This document shows, piece by piece, positions 10,050-21,125 of a DNA stretch of 64,000 nt. A program made the translations under genes and the position numbers. The notes beneath the pieces were generated by a model. It was not told the DNA's origin. It saw only the letters and a list, made by a program, of their open reading frames with translations, and did not search any database. The number at the start of each line of letters is the position of its first letter. Positions within the stretch are counted from its first letter, which is position 1. The stretch covers positions 19,902,001 to 19,966,000 of the forward strand of contig NC_065551.1 in NCBI RefSeq assembly GCF_022605725.1, written 5' to 3'. The DNA comes from Anthonomus grandis grandis. Taxonomy: Eukaryota; Arthropoda; Insecta; Coleoptera; Curculionidae.

Positions 10050-11095
10050 AGATTTCAAATTCAAAATACTTTATTTGCCTATAAAAAGAAAAACAATTGT
10101 AACTAAAAGCTGATTGCAGAAGAACCACATGGTTTTCTTCAGACAAAAAGGATGGTATCGCGATTTTTAAAACCGTTGACACCTGGCATTAAGTATGCCA
10201 GGAGTGATACAACCCTACTACTACAACTACTAATACTTAACATTTAATAAATTTCGAAATTTAACAGAACGAAAGGCTGAAAAAATATCTGGTAAAAAAA
10301 AGTATCCATAAAGAAAAAGAAAAAAAATATAAAGTCACATGTATGATGCGCAAAAGGTCGAAACTGGCTTGGTGGTACCTTGGTGGTTTTATTGTGATTC
10401 TAGCAAAAACTCTTTTAGATATTTTGCAAAATTCTTTTTTGACATATTTTTAATATTGATTGAGAGATTATTCCATACCGTTGTTGTATTATATAGAAAA
10501 GACTTCTGAAAATCTTCTGTTCGATAACCCGGAATTTTAAATAGATGTGTGTTCCTAGTATTGTGATTATGAACAAATGGAAAATTTTTTTTAAATGTAA
10601 GGAGGCTTTTGAGATTTGATAACCTTGAACATAAAAAGGTACATATAATATTTTTGCCTGTTTGACATATTGAGAATTTGTTCGTCTTTCACATATGTTA
10701 TGTCTATAAGGTAAAGAGTAAGCAAATCGCATACTTTTGAATTTTTCTACAAAGTACACCAGAAATCGAGTTAGTATAAACAGTATCTTCATAATCAAAG
10801 AGAGAGATAACACGGGATTCGCAGAGTAAATATTTAGTTTTTGAGGAAAGATATATTTTTAAATGTGAAATATTTTTTAATCTAAGATATGCTAATTTTA
10901 ATATATTATTGATATGACTTTCAAATTTTAGTTCGCAGTTTATAAACATTCCTAAATTTTTTACCTTATCCATAATTGGTATAACCCTTACAGTACCGAG
11001 ATAAAAAAAAATTGGGTTTGGTGTTTATATTTATTTTACGCCGATAAAGTTGGGTCAAAAGGTACGGAAAATTATTTTAAAAAATATTCGAAAAA
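10050..11095 (-). pseudogene. Jockey/CR1-type non-LTR ORF2, C-terminal region and 3' UTR
   Basis: The minus strand from about 11,075 encodes D-K-V-K-N-L-G-M-F-I-N-C-E-L-K-F-E-S-H-I, the block that follows the RT in Jockey/CR1 elements. Next come an AYLRLKNISHLKIYLSSKTK segment, a degraded Y-C-D-T-V-Y equivalent and a P-Y-R-H-N-I-C-E-R-R motif. The frame shifts once near 10,760. The untranslated end runs from 10,390 to about 10,050 and finishes in a T-rich tail. It lies in the same orientation as the RT piece at 13,000-14,395, with a piggyBac between them. Confidence 0.85.
10119..10202 (-). other. Two short hairpins in a non-LTR 3' UTR
   Basis: CCTGGCAT (10182-10189) pairs perfectly with ATGCCAGG (10195-10202) around a 5-base loop. 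GAAGAACC (10119-10126) pairs imperfectly with GGTTTTCTTC (10131-10140). Both sit in the last ~350 bases of the minus-strand element, where non-LTR elements often have the RNA structure that their own RT recognises. That role is inference. Confidence 0.4.
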
Positions 11096-11119
11096 GTTAA
11101 GGGAGAGATTTAGGGAGTA

Positions 11120-12986
11120 CACAATTGTGTGTCTAGGGAGCCAACATTAGAAAAGCACAATTGTAAAACAAAATTTATTACTTTGTATGGAATGAAATAA
11201 AACAGTTTTTATCTTTGGTTAAACAAAGAAAAACATTACATTTTTGGCAACGCATTCTGGACCGACTTTTGCACCCTTTTAACCTGCCTTTAACTGGGTT
11301 CTTCATTTCTTTATTCTTTGGCGAGTGTTCAAAACCATCAAAGCATTTGTCTGCACAGGGCAAACTGGAAGGCTTTCTTCCCTTTTTCATTGCATTTCCT
11401 TCAACGGTAGTCTCTTCCTCTATATTTTCTTGGCATTCTGTTTCCTCCAATACACGCTTCTTAGTACTGGCAATCAGATCAATTCAGATTCCCCAAGATT
11501 AAGTCTAAATTCCAAAAGATCCATAAGATCTTTGCTTCGAAGGTTTTGACTATAACAATCCCTTCGATACTCCATCCAACTGTTTACTATTGCTAAGTCG
11601 AACAAATGTAGGATGGCTTTAATAGTCCATTTCCGGATTCGAAACAAAGATCGATAGTATTCCATCATTTGGTCGCAAACAACTACACCACCCATGTTTT
11701 CATTGTATGATTTAACAACAGCTGGGCATGCTATGCCTAAACGTTTTTTTTCTGTTTTATTCCATCTTTGCATCTCAGTTTCCGGCTTCCAAAAACTGTG
11801 GATATCATTAAAACAGATTTATTATCTTTCCACTTTGTAATGCAAAGTTTATTATCGGTTCTAACAACCTCTTCTGACTCTCCCCTATTCATTAAACTGT
11901 CTTTTTTAAAATCAAACCCTTTCACTCTGTTGGACATAATTGTAGCAGTTGCATCTATATTCGAACTCGTCAATTTGTTCATCAAAGCAATAGTTGAAAA
12001 GTATCTGTCAAAATACAGGTAACTATTTTCAGGTAATGTTTCTGCTAGACGCAATATTATTGAGGGTCCCAAGCTTAAATCCCTATCTTCTAGTGGGGTA
12101 GTATTGCCCTGGTAGATTTCAAAATCCAATACCAGTCCGTCGGATATCGTAAGAACGAAATTCTTCAGTCCCACTGGTCTTGGTTTATTTTTTACAAATT
12201 GTCGAACTGGACATCTTCCCAAAAAAGGAATCATTTGTTCGTCATTAGAAAAAAATATATTTTCTTTTCTTTAACTGGCTTTACAATGATTGCAAACCAA
12301 ATCAATTACCGGCTGTATTCTCCACAATCTATTCTTTTTTTGTTCCTCTTCTGATACGCTAAGATTGTCAACGACATGTAAATTTACACGTATCATGTAA
12401 AACCTTTATCGGGTCATGACCCCATGAATTAATGGGAACTTATATTTTTCATTCTAATACATATGTATCCTTGGAAGATTAATACATCCCATCAAAGCAT
12501 TCATTCCGAAAAATTTCTTTATTTACTTGAGAGGTAAAGTTGTTTTCTTTTGCATTTTGTTGCAAGAAATACTGGGAAGTGAAATTTGCGGCTGACTAAA
12601 AAAAATCATCATCCAACTATTTAGCAAAATATTCGTTTGGAGTTTTTACGATGGATGGAGTATAGTCCTCTTTTACAGGAAAATCCTTGCTTCTAAAGTT
12701 TCCATGCTTCCACTGGAGAGTCTGGAAATGTATGAGGGGTAAATCATCTTCTGAATCTGAATTCTATAAGTTCTATAAATAAATAATAACTTACCTGCAC
12801 GAGCCATTGTTAAAAATTATCTGAAACTTTTCAGGTTATGGCAAGAATGCACTCCCGGCAAAATAAACGATTTGCGCGTGCACACCTATAAAATGCACTA
12901 TTCACAATCATGTTGCACGGTTCTCTACCCAGATTAAAAATTTTTTGATCCTTATAACACTAGTAAATAAGGAAGTCACAATTGTG
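11120..12986. repeat. CACAATTGTG palindromes near both ends of the piggyBac
   Basis: The palindrome occurs at 11120-11129 and 12977-12986, with a near copy at 11156-11165. This bracket fits subterminal inverted repeats of the minus-strand piggyBac. The exact ends and TTAA duplications could not be fixed: a TTAA lies at 11097-11100, and on the other side coding sequence of the non-LTR RT seems to run to about 13,000. Confidence 0.45.
11178..12807 (-). pseudogene. piggyBac-like transposase, all domains, broken
   Basis: This is nearly the full span of a piggyBac transposase. An acidic N-terminus (S-E-D-D-L-P) is followed by K-T-P-N-E-Y-F near 12,630. The first catalytic D is in F-S-N-D-E-Q-M-I-P-F-L-G (about 12,245), the second in L-Y-F-D-R-Y-F-S-T (about 12,010) and the third in G-G-V-V-V-C-D-Q-M-M-E-Y-Y (about 11,690). 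A C-terminal cysteine-rich tail (M-R-C-Q-K-C-N-V-F-L-C, then C-F-I-S-F-H) ends at 11,178. The frames 12234-11737, 11773-11474 and 11450-11178 are each long and open, so damage is mainly frameshifts plus a few stops in the N-terminal third. A 13-base first exon (ATG at 12807) with a GTAAGT donor and a TTCAG acceptor at 12757 would join in frame to the acidic segment, but the 38-base intron would be very short. Confidence 0.93.
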
Positions 12987-12999
12987 ACATCGGGTAGCA

Positions 13000-14395
13000 T
13001 AAGGAATAAAAAGATTTCCAATCTTAACATTTAAATTGTCTTTGACGAGCTCTTTAATCTAATAATTCAAGCAAGTAGGCAGTTCAAATGGGCAGATCAT
13101 TACTTGAGATTTAGAGGGATTTATTTTTTAATTGTGTTTTTGTGCATATAGAGCAACATTATTTAAATCAGTATTTATATTTAGTTCTGCCTGTTAAATA
13201 TTATTAAAGTTTAATGGTAAATACAGTTGAGAGTCATTTGCATACTGAAGAATTTGAGAATATTTTAGTGATTTGTTCATGTCAGCAACATAAATTGAAA
13301 AAAGTAATGGTGATAAAATTGAACCTTGAGGAACGCCTTTTTCTATTTTGTTAAACTTTGATTTTAGTTTTATTTTTAATAACTACACAACAAAATCGAT
13401 TAAAAAGGTAACTTTGAAATAATTTAATGGTATTACTCGAAAAGCCAATATAATGTAATTTGCAAAGTAATAAGTTGTGATCTATAGTGTCAAAAGGCTT
13501 TACTATAATCTAACAAATTAAGTCAGGTTAGATTATTTTTTTCCTCGTTAAATCTAATATCGTCAGAAATTTTGACAAGGCGCGTTTTAGTGGTGCTAAA
13601 ATTTTTTCTGAAACCCGACTGACAATCGGGAATTAATTAGAACTTATCAGTAAATGCAGTTATTTGATTATATAAAAATCGCTGTATTATTTTCGATAGT
13701 ACTGGCAGAATACTTATTGGTCTAAGATCTGTTTCTTTTTTTGGGTCGCTATTTTCTACTATTGGCTTGATAATAGCTTTTTTCCAGATATCTGGAAAAT
13801 CTCCCTTAAGAATGCAACAGTTAACAATATTGATCAGGGGATCAATGCAATAGGCCAAGCATATTCTTAAATTTTATATGGAAATGTTATCTTCCCCTAC
13901 TCCATTTGTCTTGATTTTATTTATTAAATCGATGGTTGTAGTTTTATCTATAAGAGAAAATGAAAATTTAGTTGCATCATGCCTTAAATTTTCATGTATA
14001 TTTGATTTATAGTATGTACTTTTATCTGGAGATGCTGATGTGCTTGTGTTGTTTGAGTTTAGAGAAAAGTTATTCAATTTTTCCGGATCCTACAGAGATG
14101 ATGGCAAATCATAGGTTTTAGGTTTTTTTATAATATCTAACTGTTTTGCGGATGTTCAGAGTTCTTTCCCAATCTTTTGTGTCATTTGATTGAAATAACT
14201 ATTTTTTTCTCGGATTATTGCATGTTTTGTAAAATTTCTAAGGGATATATAATGAGTTAATTTAGTTTAAGAATTAGTTTTAATATAACTGCGCCTGGTC
14301 TTATCTTTTAATTTCATTAATAGTTGTAATCCATGGATTAAGAGGCCTTGCATATACATTTTTATGATAGAGGGGAGCAGCGTGTTTATGAGATG
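13000..14395 (-). pseudogene. Jockey/CR1-type non-LTR ORF2, linker and reverse transcriptase
   Basis: Down the minus strand from 14,395, a linker (P-W-I-T-T-I-N-E-I-K-R, N-S-Y-F-N-Q-M-T-Q-K-I) leads into the RT. Its blocks are NKIKTNGVGEDNISI, IKPIVENSDPK then DLRPISILPVLSKIIQRF, S-G-F-R-K-N-F-S-T-T, G-V-P-Q-G-S-I-L-S-P-L-L-F and the catalytic box at 13245-13234, which reads Y-A-N-D in place of Y-A-D-D. It closes with K-I-N-P-S-K-S-Q-V-M-I and N-L-N-V-K-I-G-N. Stops and frameshifts are scattered, including a frameshift in the K-A-F-D region. The C-terminal region expected next may be the piece at 10,390-11,075 beyond the piggyBac. Confidence 0.92.
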
Positions 14396-14520
14396 TATAT
14401 ATTTATGTAGAAAACATAAATGCAATAAAAATTAAGGATTATAGTTTGAAAAAAAACATAATTTTAATGAGTCCCTCATTTGTACCACTAAGCAATAAGG
14501 GTATTTTCTTTTTTCAGGAT

Positions 14521-15982
14521 ATGGCTTTCGCTGGCAGCAGTAAATATCCTATGGACTTAAAATTGGTCGACATGATTGAAAGAGAGTTCTACGATGTATT
14601 ATAAATGATAGATAAAGTTCCAAGTGATCAGGAATCAATTATTTCAGAAGAGTCCGACAATGAAAATGATTTCTGTGAAATACAGCCTAATGATATTATG
14701 ATCAGTAGTGATGATGACTCCAGCGATGATGACGTTCCACTTTCAAGGTATTTACAAAAATCAAATAATCAACCACCTAAAGTTTCATGGTCTACTCAAA
14801 ACTTACATCTAATAAACCCGGCCCAGCCGTTTACTGAGACTGAGAATCAAGGTTTATGTCTTGAGTTACTACAAAAGGAAGGTCACCTGTTGTCACCTTA
14901 ATTTTTTTTATCTGTTTATAAGTGACGAGCTTATAAAAGACATTGTTTTTCAAACAAACCTCTATGCTGAACAAGAATTTCAAAAAAATAACAAAAAATA
15001 TAATCCTACAAATACAAAAAAAATAAAGGTTTTCCTTGGTCTTAATATTCTCATGGGAATCAAACCACTACCCAGTTATAGAGACTATTGGAGTGTCGAC
15101 GGAGACATACACGATAATTACATTTCCCAGTTTATGGCTGTAAATAGATTCGGTTGGTTGCTTAGCCACGTTCACCTCAATGACAATAGCATAATGCCAA
15201 AAAAGGGGATGCAGGATTCGATAAACTGTATAAAGTTAGGCCCTTTATAGATAAAATTAAGGAGAATTTTAAAAAATATTATGATTGTATAAAAAACATC
15301 ACAATCGATGAATCAATGGTAAAATTTAAGGGGCGAAGTACGTTGAAGCAATATATGCCGAAAAAGCCTATAAAACGAGGCTTCAAAATTTGGACTTTGG
15401 CTGACTCAAATGCATACTTATATGACATTGATTTTTATACCGGTAAAACCGATTACTACGTGGAACATTCGTTAGGAGAAAAGGTAATACTTAGACTTAT
15501 CGAAGATCTCCAATAAAAAAAAACCTGCTTTTCTCCGATAACTTTTTCAACTCGTATATGTTATTGAAAATTCTCAAAGAACGGGGCATTCATGCATGTG
15601 GTACAGTTCAGTCAAACAGAAAACATCTTCCAAAAATGACTGAAGATAAACTTTTGAAGCAAGGTGAATATGATTATTCAATAAGTTCTGATGGGATCAG
15701 TTTGATTAAATGGAAAGACAAAAAAACAGGTCCATATTTTGACCAATTATCATGATCCAACGGTAAAAAGCTCTGTACAACGGAAACAAAAGGATGGTAG
15801 TAAAATCCCTGTTCCTTGTCCTATGGCACTGGTGGACTACAATAGTAACATGAACTTTGTGGACCGTTTCGACCAAATGAAATCATCAAGTTCGTACTGA
15901 ATGGTCTTGTACAGTGTGTAGAGTTTCGTTATGCTTAGGCAAATCTAAAGACTGTTTTTAAGAATATCACAAAATAAAGTAG
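14521..15982 (+). pseudogene. piggyBac-like transposase, broken and internally deleted
   Basis: ATG at 14521 follows a good splice acceptor (TTTTTTCAG at 14509-14517), so a 5' exon or leader intron is likely. The N-terminus is strongly acidic (S-S-D-D-D-S-S-D-D-D). The domains are SDELIKDIVFQTNLYAEQ, W-S-V-D-G-D-I-H-D-N-Y-I, the first catalytic D in I-T-I-D-E-S-M-V-K-F (15,300), the second in F-S-D-N-F-F-N-S-Y (15,535) and the third in N-F-V-D-R-F-D-Q-M-K (15,865). The cysteine-rich tail W-S-C-T-V-C-R-V-S-L-C ... D-C-F ... H follows almost immediately, so roughly 100-150 residues between the third D and the tail are deleted. There is a stop at 14602 and at least four frameshifts. Confidence 0.93.
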
Positions 15983-16720
15983 ATATTATTAATTTTGATT
16001 ATCAATTAGTAAAATACTTCTGGTTTTCTGTAATAATCGTTTTTTTTATTTTTCATAATTGCCTCCTAGCCTTAGTTCAAGTTGCACGGTGGTACACATT
16101 TCGTACCACCAATTATCTGTCAAACTGACATTTCATTTTAAAGAAAAATATATAAGAATCTTTAAATTTTTATGTATTAATTCAATTATGTTTGAGAAAA
16201 TTAAAAAAATCAGAACTTTTAGTATCTGTGCAACATGGGACTAGAAACGGGGAAAAATCTTGTGCCTATGTAAATATTAGTTTCACTCATTAATATGTCA
16301 ATTTCGGTTCACACCCGATTAAGTGAAACTTTCACTTTACGGTGATAAGCGAATTATTAATTGTAAGCATAAATAGATGAATCCTAAAATGAGTATCTTA
16401 ACTGAAATTATTCAAGACCAAAGAGGGCCTATCACTCTTGTTTGACTTATTGCAGTCAGCTTTAAGTCAAATTTAGTTAATAACGAGTGATCTTAAGCAG
16501 CTTTAAGTTATTATTTTTAATTAACTACGATAATTAATTACTCATACTAAAGTAATTTATAATTTTTATAACAATAATTATTATTTTTTCTACATGTTTC
16601 GAAGTACCGCATTCTGCTTTAAATTCCTTAATGAATATTAATACTAGACAAAATTTTTTTTTGTGAATGGTAGATCTACAACAAAAAATTTGCCCTTTCT
16701 AACTGAATTTATTTCGGATT
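15983..16720. other. AT-rich; possible piggyBac right end near 16,090-16,112
   Basis: GGTGGTACACATTTCGTACC at 16089-16108 contains a GTGGTAC that matches the complement of GTACCAC at 14481-14487 upstream of the piggyBac, so these may be its terminal repeats. The rest holds no recognisable feature. The 61-codon frame at 16059-16244 is unsupported. Confidence 0.4.
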
Positions 16721-16899
16721 TTTTTTAAATTTTTTTATTTACTTCATATATCCACATACATAAAATATATAATGCATAACATACAAAATTACGAATTATG
16801 CACCTAGATAACCGAATATCTGCATGTATCTGCTCTTAACTGTTTTTACGAGAAAAAAAAATTAAAAAGTATACCCTAACCATGACAAAAATAAAGAGC

Positions 16900-19130
16900 C
16901 ACAATAACAAAACATGCAAATGAATAGACATCATCCTATCCCCAACCTTAATTCGCTTTCACAAAAATCTAACCTAGATGAGAAGTTCTTTAAGTTTTGT
17001 TCTATTTTCGAAAATAAAGTTTTTACATAATTTTTTAAATGTTTTAAAACACCCTTGATGTTGTTTGGAATTAAATTAAAAATTTTTGGTGCAAGATAGT
17101 TTAAAGATCTCATGTTCAAATTTGTGTTAATTTTTTGATTAAATAAGTGTTTGGTTACGCAATTTCTGGTATTATAAGAATGCATTACATCGTTGTTTTT
17201 TTCGTTATTTTTTTATTAAAATAGCATACCTCTAATACATAGATTAATCGAACATCAAAAATATCGCTGGAGTATAACAGATTTGTTGAGTAGAGCTTAT
17301 TTTTTTTCAAATACAGCTTTTAAAATATAGTTCTGTCCTACGTTTTAGGAATTTAAAGAGTTTTGATACAGACCTCCCCGTACCATACAACAATACCATA
17401 TTTGATAAGTGACTCCACCAAAGATGTAATATAGCATATTAAACTAACATATATACGGATATTAATAATTTTTTGCATAAAATTTACCTTAAGATATTAA
17501 ATGTTCGTAATAGCTTTCGAATATTCTTAGATTTAAAATATGTTCGCTCCATTTTAAATGCTTATCCACTGTAACACTCAAATATTTAGTAAAAGATACC
17601 TCTTTAATTACATCTTCATGTTGAGTATCGTAACCTACATCTAAAAAATGGAACGAAAATGCGCTATAATGTGTTTTAGATATGTTGAGTGAGAGCTTAA
17701 ATGTGTCTAACCATATTTTTATTTTACGAATGCCCATAAGTAATGGGCCCAGTACGGTTCCTTGAGGAACCCCAATCTTCACTTTCAGGGGATCACTCAA
17801 AATATTTTCTATTTTTAAAAATCGTTGTCTACTTGTTAAACAGTTTCTCAATAGTCAGCTTACTAAACCAATTTGTAATTTGTTTAGTAAGCTGACGAGG
17901 GCACCTGTAATACTAGATCCACTAAGAAAAACATATTGGTGTTTGGATATTAAGTTTTTTTTCTTTAAATATGTTAATAATCTGTCTTTAAGAAACTTTT
18001 CAAAGATTTTTGAAATTTTTTTTATTACGCTAATAGGTCGATAATTGCTGATATTTGCCTTGTCTCCGAATTTAAAAATAGACGAAACAACTGAAACTTT
18101 AAATTGTTCGGGGACTTTACCTGTGAAGAAAGTCAGGTTAAGAACGAGTTAAAGATTGATGTGCTCTCTTAATAAATCCAGATGTAAAATTATCAATTCC
18201 AGGAGAACTATGATTCTTAAGACTATTTATTTGTATGATTACTTCGTTTTCACTAAATGGATTTAGAAGCAAAAATCAACTACTCGAACAGGATCCTCCA
18301 ATAACATATTTTGAGTTGGCTTAATTTTTTTGTACATATCTGACCCTACGTTAATGAAATATTCATTGCAATAATTTGCTAATTCTCTGGGATCATTAAA
18401 AAGGGCATTTCCGATCTTATTTAAAATTGGTAAAGATTTTTTTTGCTTTTTTGATTGACTATTAGTTGCTTCAGTTATAAATTTATAAATCTGTTTCAGA
18501 TTGCTGCCAAAACTTTTAATTTTATTTTTATAATAGGTAAGTTTAGCTTTATTGATCAGTTTATTCAGGAAATTTCTATATGTTTTATATATTTGAAAGT
18601 CACGTTCGTTATAATTTTGCAAAAGCTGTTGTTTTATTTTGTCTCTCTTTTTTAGACTCACTATTATACCAGTTGTTATCCAAGGTTTTCATTTATCGAA
18701 TTCTTTTACGTAAAATGATTTAGTGTAGGTGGTCCGATTATAGTAGCTTGTAAGAGTTTTAAAAAATTATCAGTTGCTTTTGACACGTCTGTTTCACTCA
18801 AGACAGAACACCAATTTTCGTTTCTCAGGAGATCGCACAATTTATCCTCATTCAACCTAGTAACAGTTTCCTTAATTTTTTCCTTATTATAAATTTGATA
18901 TATTTAGCATAATCGGATAATGATCTGTGAAATCTGGTCGTAGCACATACGAGTTGATTTGTAGAGCATTCATTTTTTTGTTATTTATAAAGATATGATC
19001 AAGCCACGTATTAGTATCTAATGTTACCTTTATGGGTTGATTTATATATGATAGATAACCGAAATGACCAAGAAGGGACGAATACGAATTTGCCAAATTG
19101 CAAGAAGATTCTTATTTTATATATGTCCAA
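16900..19130 (-). pseudogene. Jockey/CR1-type non-LTR ORF2 with endonuclease, RT and C-terminus, internal deletions
   Basis: From 19,130 down, the end of the APE endonuclease appears first (D-T-N-T-W-L-D-H-I-F-I and F-T-D-H-Y-P-I-M-L, the catalytic D-H block). A lysine-rich linker (18661-18263) follows, then the RT: Y-R-P-I-S-V-I, K-I-F-E-K-F-L-K-D-R-L, I-G-V-P-Q-G-T-V-L-G-P-L-L. Directly after G-P-L-L the sequence jumps to I-R-K-I-K-I-W-L-D-T-F-K-L-S-L-N, so the whole segment with the catalytic Y-A-D-D is gone. The D-L-S-K-A-F-D block is also missing. The C-terminal part (Y-N-T-R-N, S-L-N-Y-L-A-P-K-I-F-N) ends at 16,931, and the UTR runs to about 16,720. Confidence 0.9.
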
Positions 19131-19400
19131 ACGCAAAAAGAATCATTTGGGTTAAATTATATAAGCTCTTAATTCTAAATTTGAATTTAACTCAAATAAT
19201 AGATAGGAGTAATAGGGTTAGATGATCGTATTTTTTAAAATACCATATATAAAAAAAATTAAAGATTATTTAGTATATTTCAAATGAAATATAAAAATTA
19301 AATTAAAATAAAAGTGGACAATAGCTAAGCGGCTTAGAAATCTTATTTCCTTAACACTGATTATGTTCAAAACGCAAAGAGAATCATTTAGATTATCTCA
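19126..19400. repeat. Imperfect direct repeats flanking a 240-base segment
   Basis: ACGCAAAAAGAATCATTTGG (19131-19150) and ACGCAAAGAGAATCATTTAG (19372-19391) are the same motif with two differences, and the likeness continues weakly in the following AT-rich bases. The enclosed sequence is AT-rich without coding potential. The second copy lies just outside the Tc1-like element. Confidence 0.55.
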
Positions 19401-19404
19401 TATA

Positions 19405-19431
19405 CACTACCGCTCAAAAGTATTTGCCCAC
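19405..19431 (+). repeat. Left terminal inverted repeat of the Tc1-like element
   Basis: Inverted match to 20529-20555 at 26 of 27 positions; preceded by the TA target duplicate at 19403-19404. Confidence 0.95.
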
Positions 19432-19529
19432 AGATGACTGTTTTAAAGGTATAACTAAAAATAATAGACCCATCAGTTATTCTTATGAAATGGTTTATTT
19501 ATAACAAAATGAATATAAAAAATACATTT

Positions 19530-20184
19530 TTCAATTTTTTCGAAGAATTCCCTCTATTCTAATTAGTTCGCCCACTACAGATCCTCCGAAACAACCCCAC
19601 ACCATCACCGAACCACCACCGTGTTTAACTGAGGCTACCGTACAGTTCTCAGCGACCCTTTCATTGGTATAACGGCGAACAAAAACTCGCCTCTTCTTTC
19701 CAAAAACCTCGAATTTCGACTCGTCACTCCAGAGAACTTTCTTCCAGTCATCAATGGTCTATTCTTTGTGTGATTGGGCCCACTCAAGTCTTTTCTTCTT
19801 ATTAACATCCTTCAGTAGCGGTTTTGATACAGCTAAACGTCCTTTAAGACCAGCATTATAAAGTCGCCGTTATACTGTCGAAACACTGACCGCTTTTTTA
19901 CGCTCCTTGTTGATTTTTGCTGCGATTTCAGGGGCGGTAAGGCGTCTATTGCATTTGCTTGTAATTATAATATTTAAATCCTCCTTTGAACTTGTGGCCT
20001 TTGGCCTTCCTAATCGAGGTTTGTTGCTAATAGTCCCTTCTCTGGTGAATTTCCTAACATTATAATCGACAGTCTGCCTTGGAATTCCCAAATCCATCGA
20101 AATTTGATGGTTAGTCTTTCCAGCCTTATGAAGTCCAATGATAATACCTTTTGTTTCTACCGATAGCTCTTTTGTTTTAGCCAT
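19530..20184 (-). pseudogene. Tc1-like transposase, C-terminal catalytic part deleted
   Basis: The start is placed at ATG 20184 (MAKTKELSVETKG), the usual Tc1 N-terminus. The open frame extends 18 codons further upstream without family support. Two helix-turn-helix modules are visible (IGLHKAGKTNHQISMDLGIP and LTAPEIAAKIN), joined by the A/T-hook-like G-R-P-K motif. The catalytic domain begins with L-W-S-D-E-S-K-F-E-V-F (first D) and continues to G-S-V-M-V-W-G-C-F. It breaks off soon after, so the Q-D-N and final D/E blocks are absent. In-frame stops occur after STV (near 19,870) and at the K-E-stop before T-I-D-D-W. Confidence 0.93.
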
Positions 20185-20528
20185 TTTAAAGAATGTTGAA
20201 AAACCATCAAAGAAACGGTGACAATCGTCAATAAGCAAGCGAAATTATTTACCAATGTTACACAAAATCAATTCTTAAAGACTAAACACCTTTAAATGTT
20301 TCAAATTTCGAGCTGTAAACAGATTAGTTTTTTAAAAGAGGTGCATATTTCCACTACATTGTTTTTTATTTGTAAGACTATTTTTAAATACTCAGTGTTT
20401 TTCAACGAACCATAGTTGATAGGTATGCTGTTTAAGCATATATGCAATTTACAAAAGAGATACAATCTAAATATAGGTATAAAGATAAGATTTTTGTATC
20501 TAATTTAAAATATTAAAAAGAATACATG

Positions 20529-20555
20529 GTGGGCAAATACTTTTGAGCGGTATTG
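20529..20555 (-). repeat. Right terminal inverted repeat of the Tc1-like element
   Basis: Inverted match to 19405-19431; followed by the TA target duplicate at 20556-20557. Confidence 0.95.
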
Positions 20556-20649
20556 TACATATAAATTCCATTACTTACCGTAAAAAAGTTATTGCAAAAC
20601 TCTATTATAACACTGATAATATTATGGATCCTACTATGCATTCTACTTC

Positions 20650-21125
20650 AAAATGACTTAGATATACTTAATACTTACAGCAAAAACAATAGCTTGCCTT
20701 TAAATGCAGCCGTGTAATAAGTGTAATATTGTCTCTTTTACCTTAAATAAAAACCTAATTCTTTACGATGATACTATTAATAATATTAACGGTTGCCCAG
20801 ATCAGCAGTTTTTAAAAAATTCGGATAATCTTTGACATTTTTTCTTACAATTACATAAAACAAATATTGTCAAGGGTAGCTCCAGAATGCCAGGGTTCAT
20901 AATAAGCAACTCTCAACATCTTAGACGTATTCTTAGTTTTAAACCTTTATATTTTTCTTATATCAGATCTATACTCAAATATGCTTCTTAAGTCTGGTCC
21001 CCCCAGTATCAAACCCATATTAATAATATTGCAATTACCCAAAGAAGATTTTTGAAATTTATAACGTAGTGTACCAGGAAACTGGTTTTCCATACACACA
21101 ACTGTTGGAAAGATTTTAGTTTCTT
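20650..21125 (+). pseudogene. Non-LTR ORF2 fragment, region after the RT
   Basis: Plus-strand reading gives a degraded N-A-A-x-K-C-N-I-V-S-F-T block, an F-D-I-F segment, then P-G-F-I-I-S-N-S-Q-H-L and Y-F-S-Y-I-R-S-I-L-K-Y-A-S with V-W-S-P-Q-Y and Q-R-R-F-L-K-F-I. These are the conserved blocks that follow the palm domain in Jockey/CR1-group elements. It is broken by stops and frameshifts. It ends where the opposite-strand copy begins, so the two pieces converge at about 21,124. Confidence 0.8.

Larger units (their letters stand above)
19405..20555 (-). mobile_element. Tc1-like element with both ends, 1,151 bp, internally deleted
   Basis: 27-base terminal inverted repeats (19405-19431 and 20529-20555, one mismatch) begin CACTACCGCTCAAAAGTATT and CAATACCGCTCAAAAGTATT. 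They are flanked by TA at 19403-19404 and 20556-20557, the expected Tc1/mariner target duplication. The transposase gene lies on the minus strand and lacks its 3' third, so the copy cannot move by itself but keeps the ends needed for mobilisation in trans. It interrupts AT-rich sequence between two unrelated non-LTR fragments. Confidence 0.95.
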
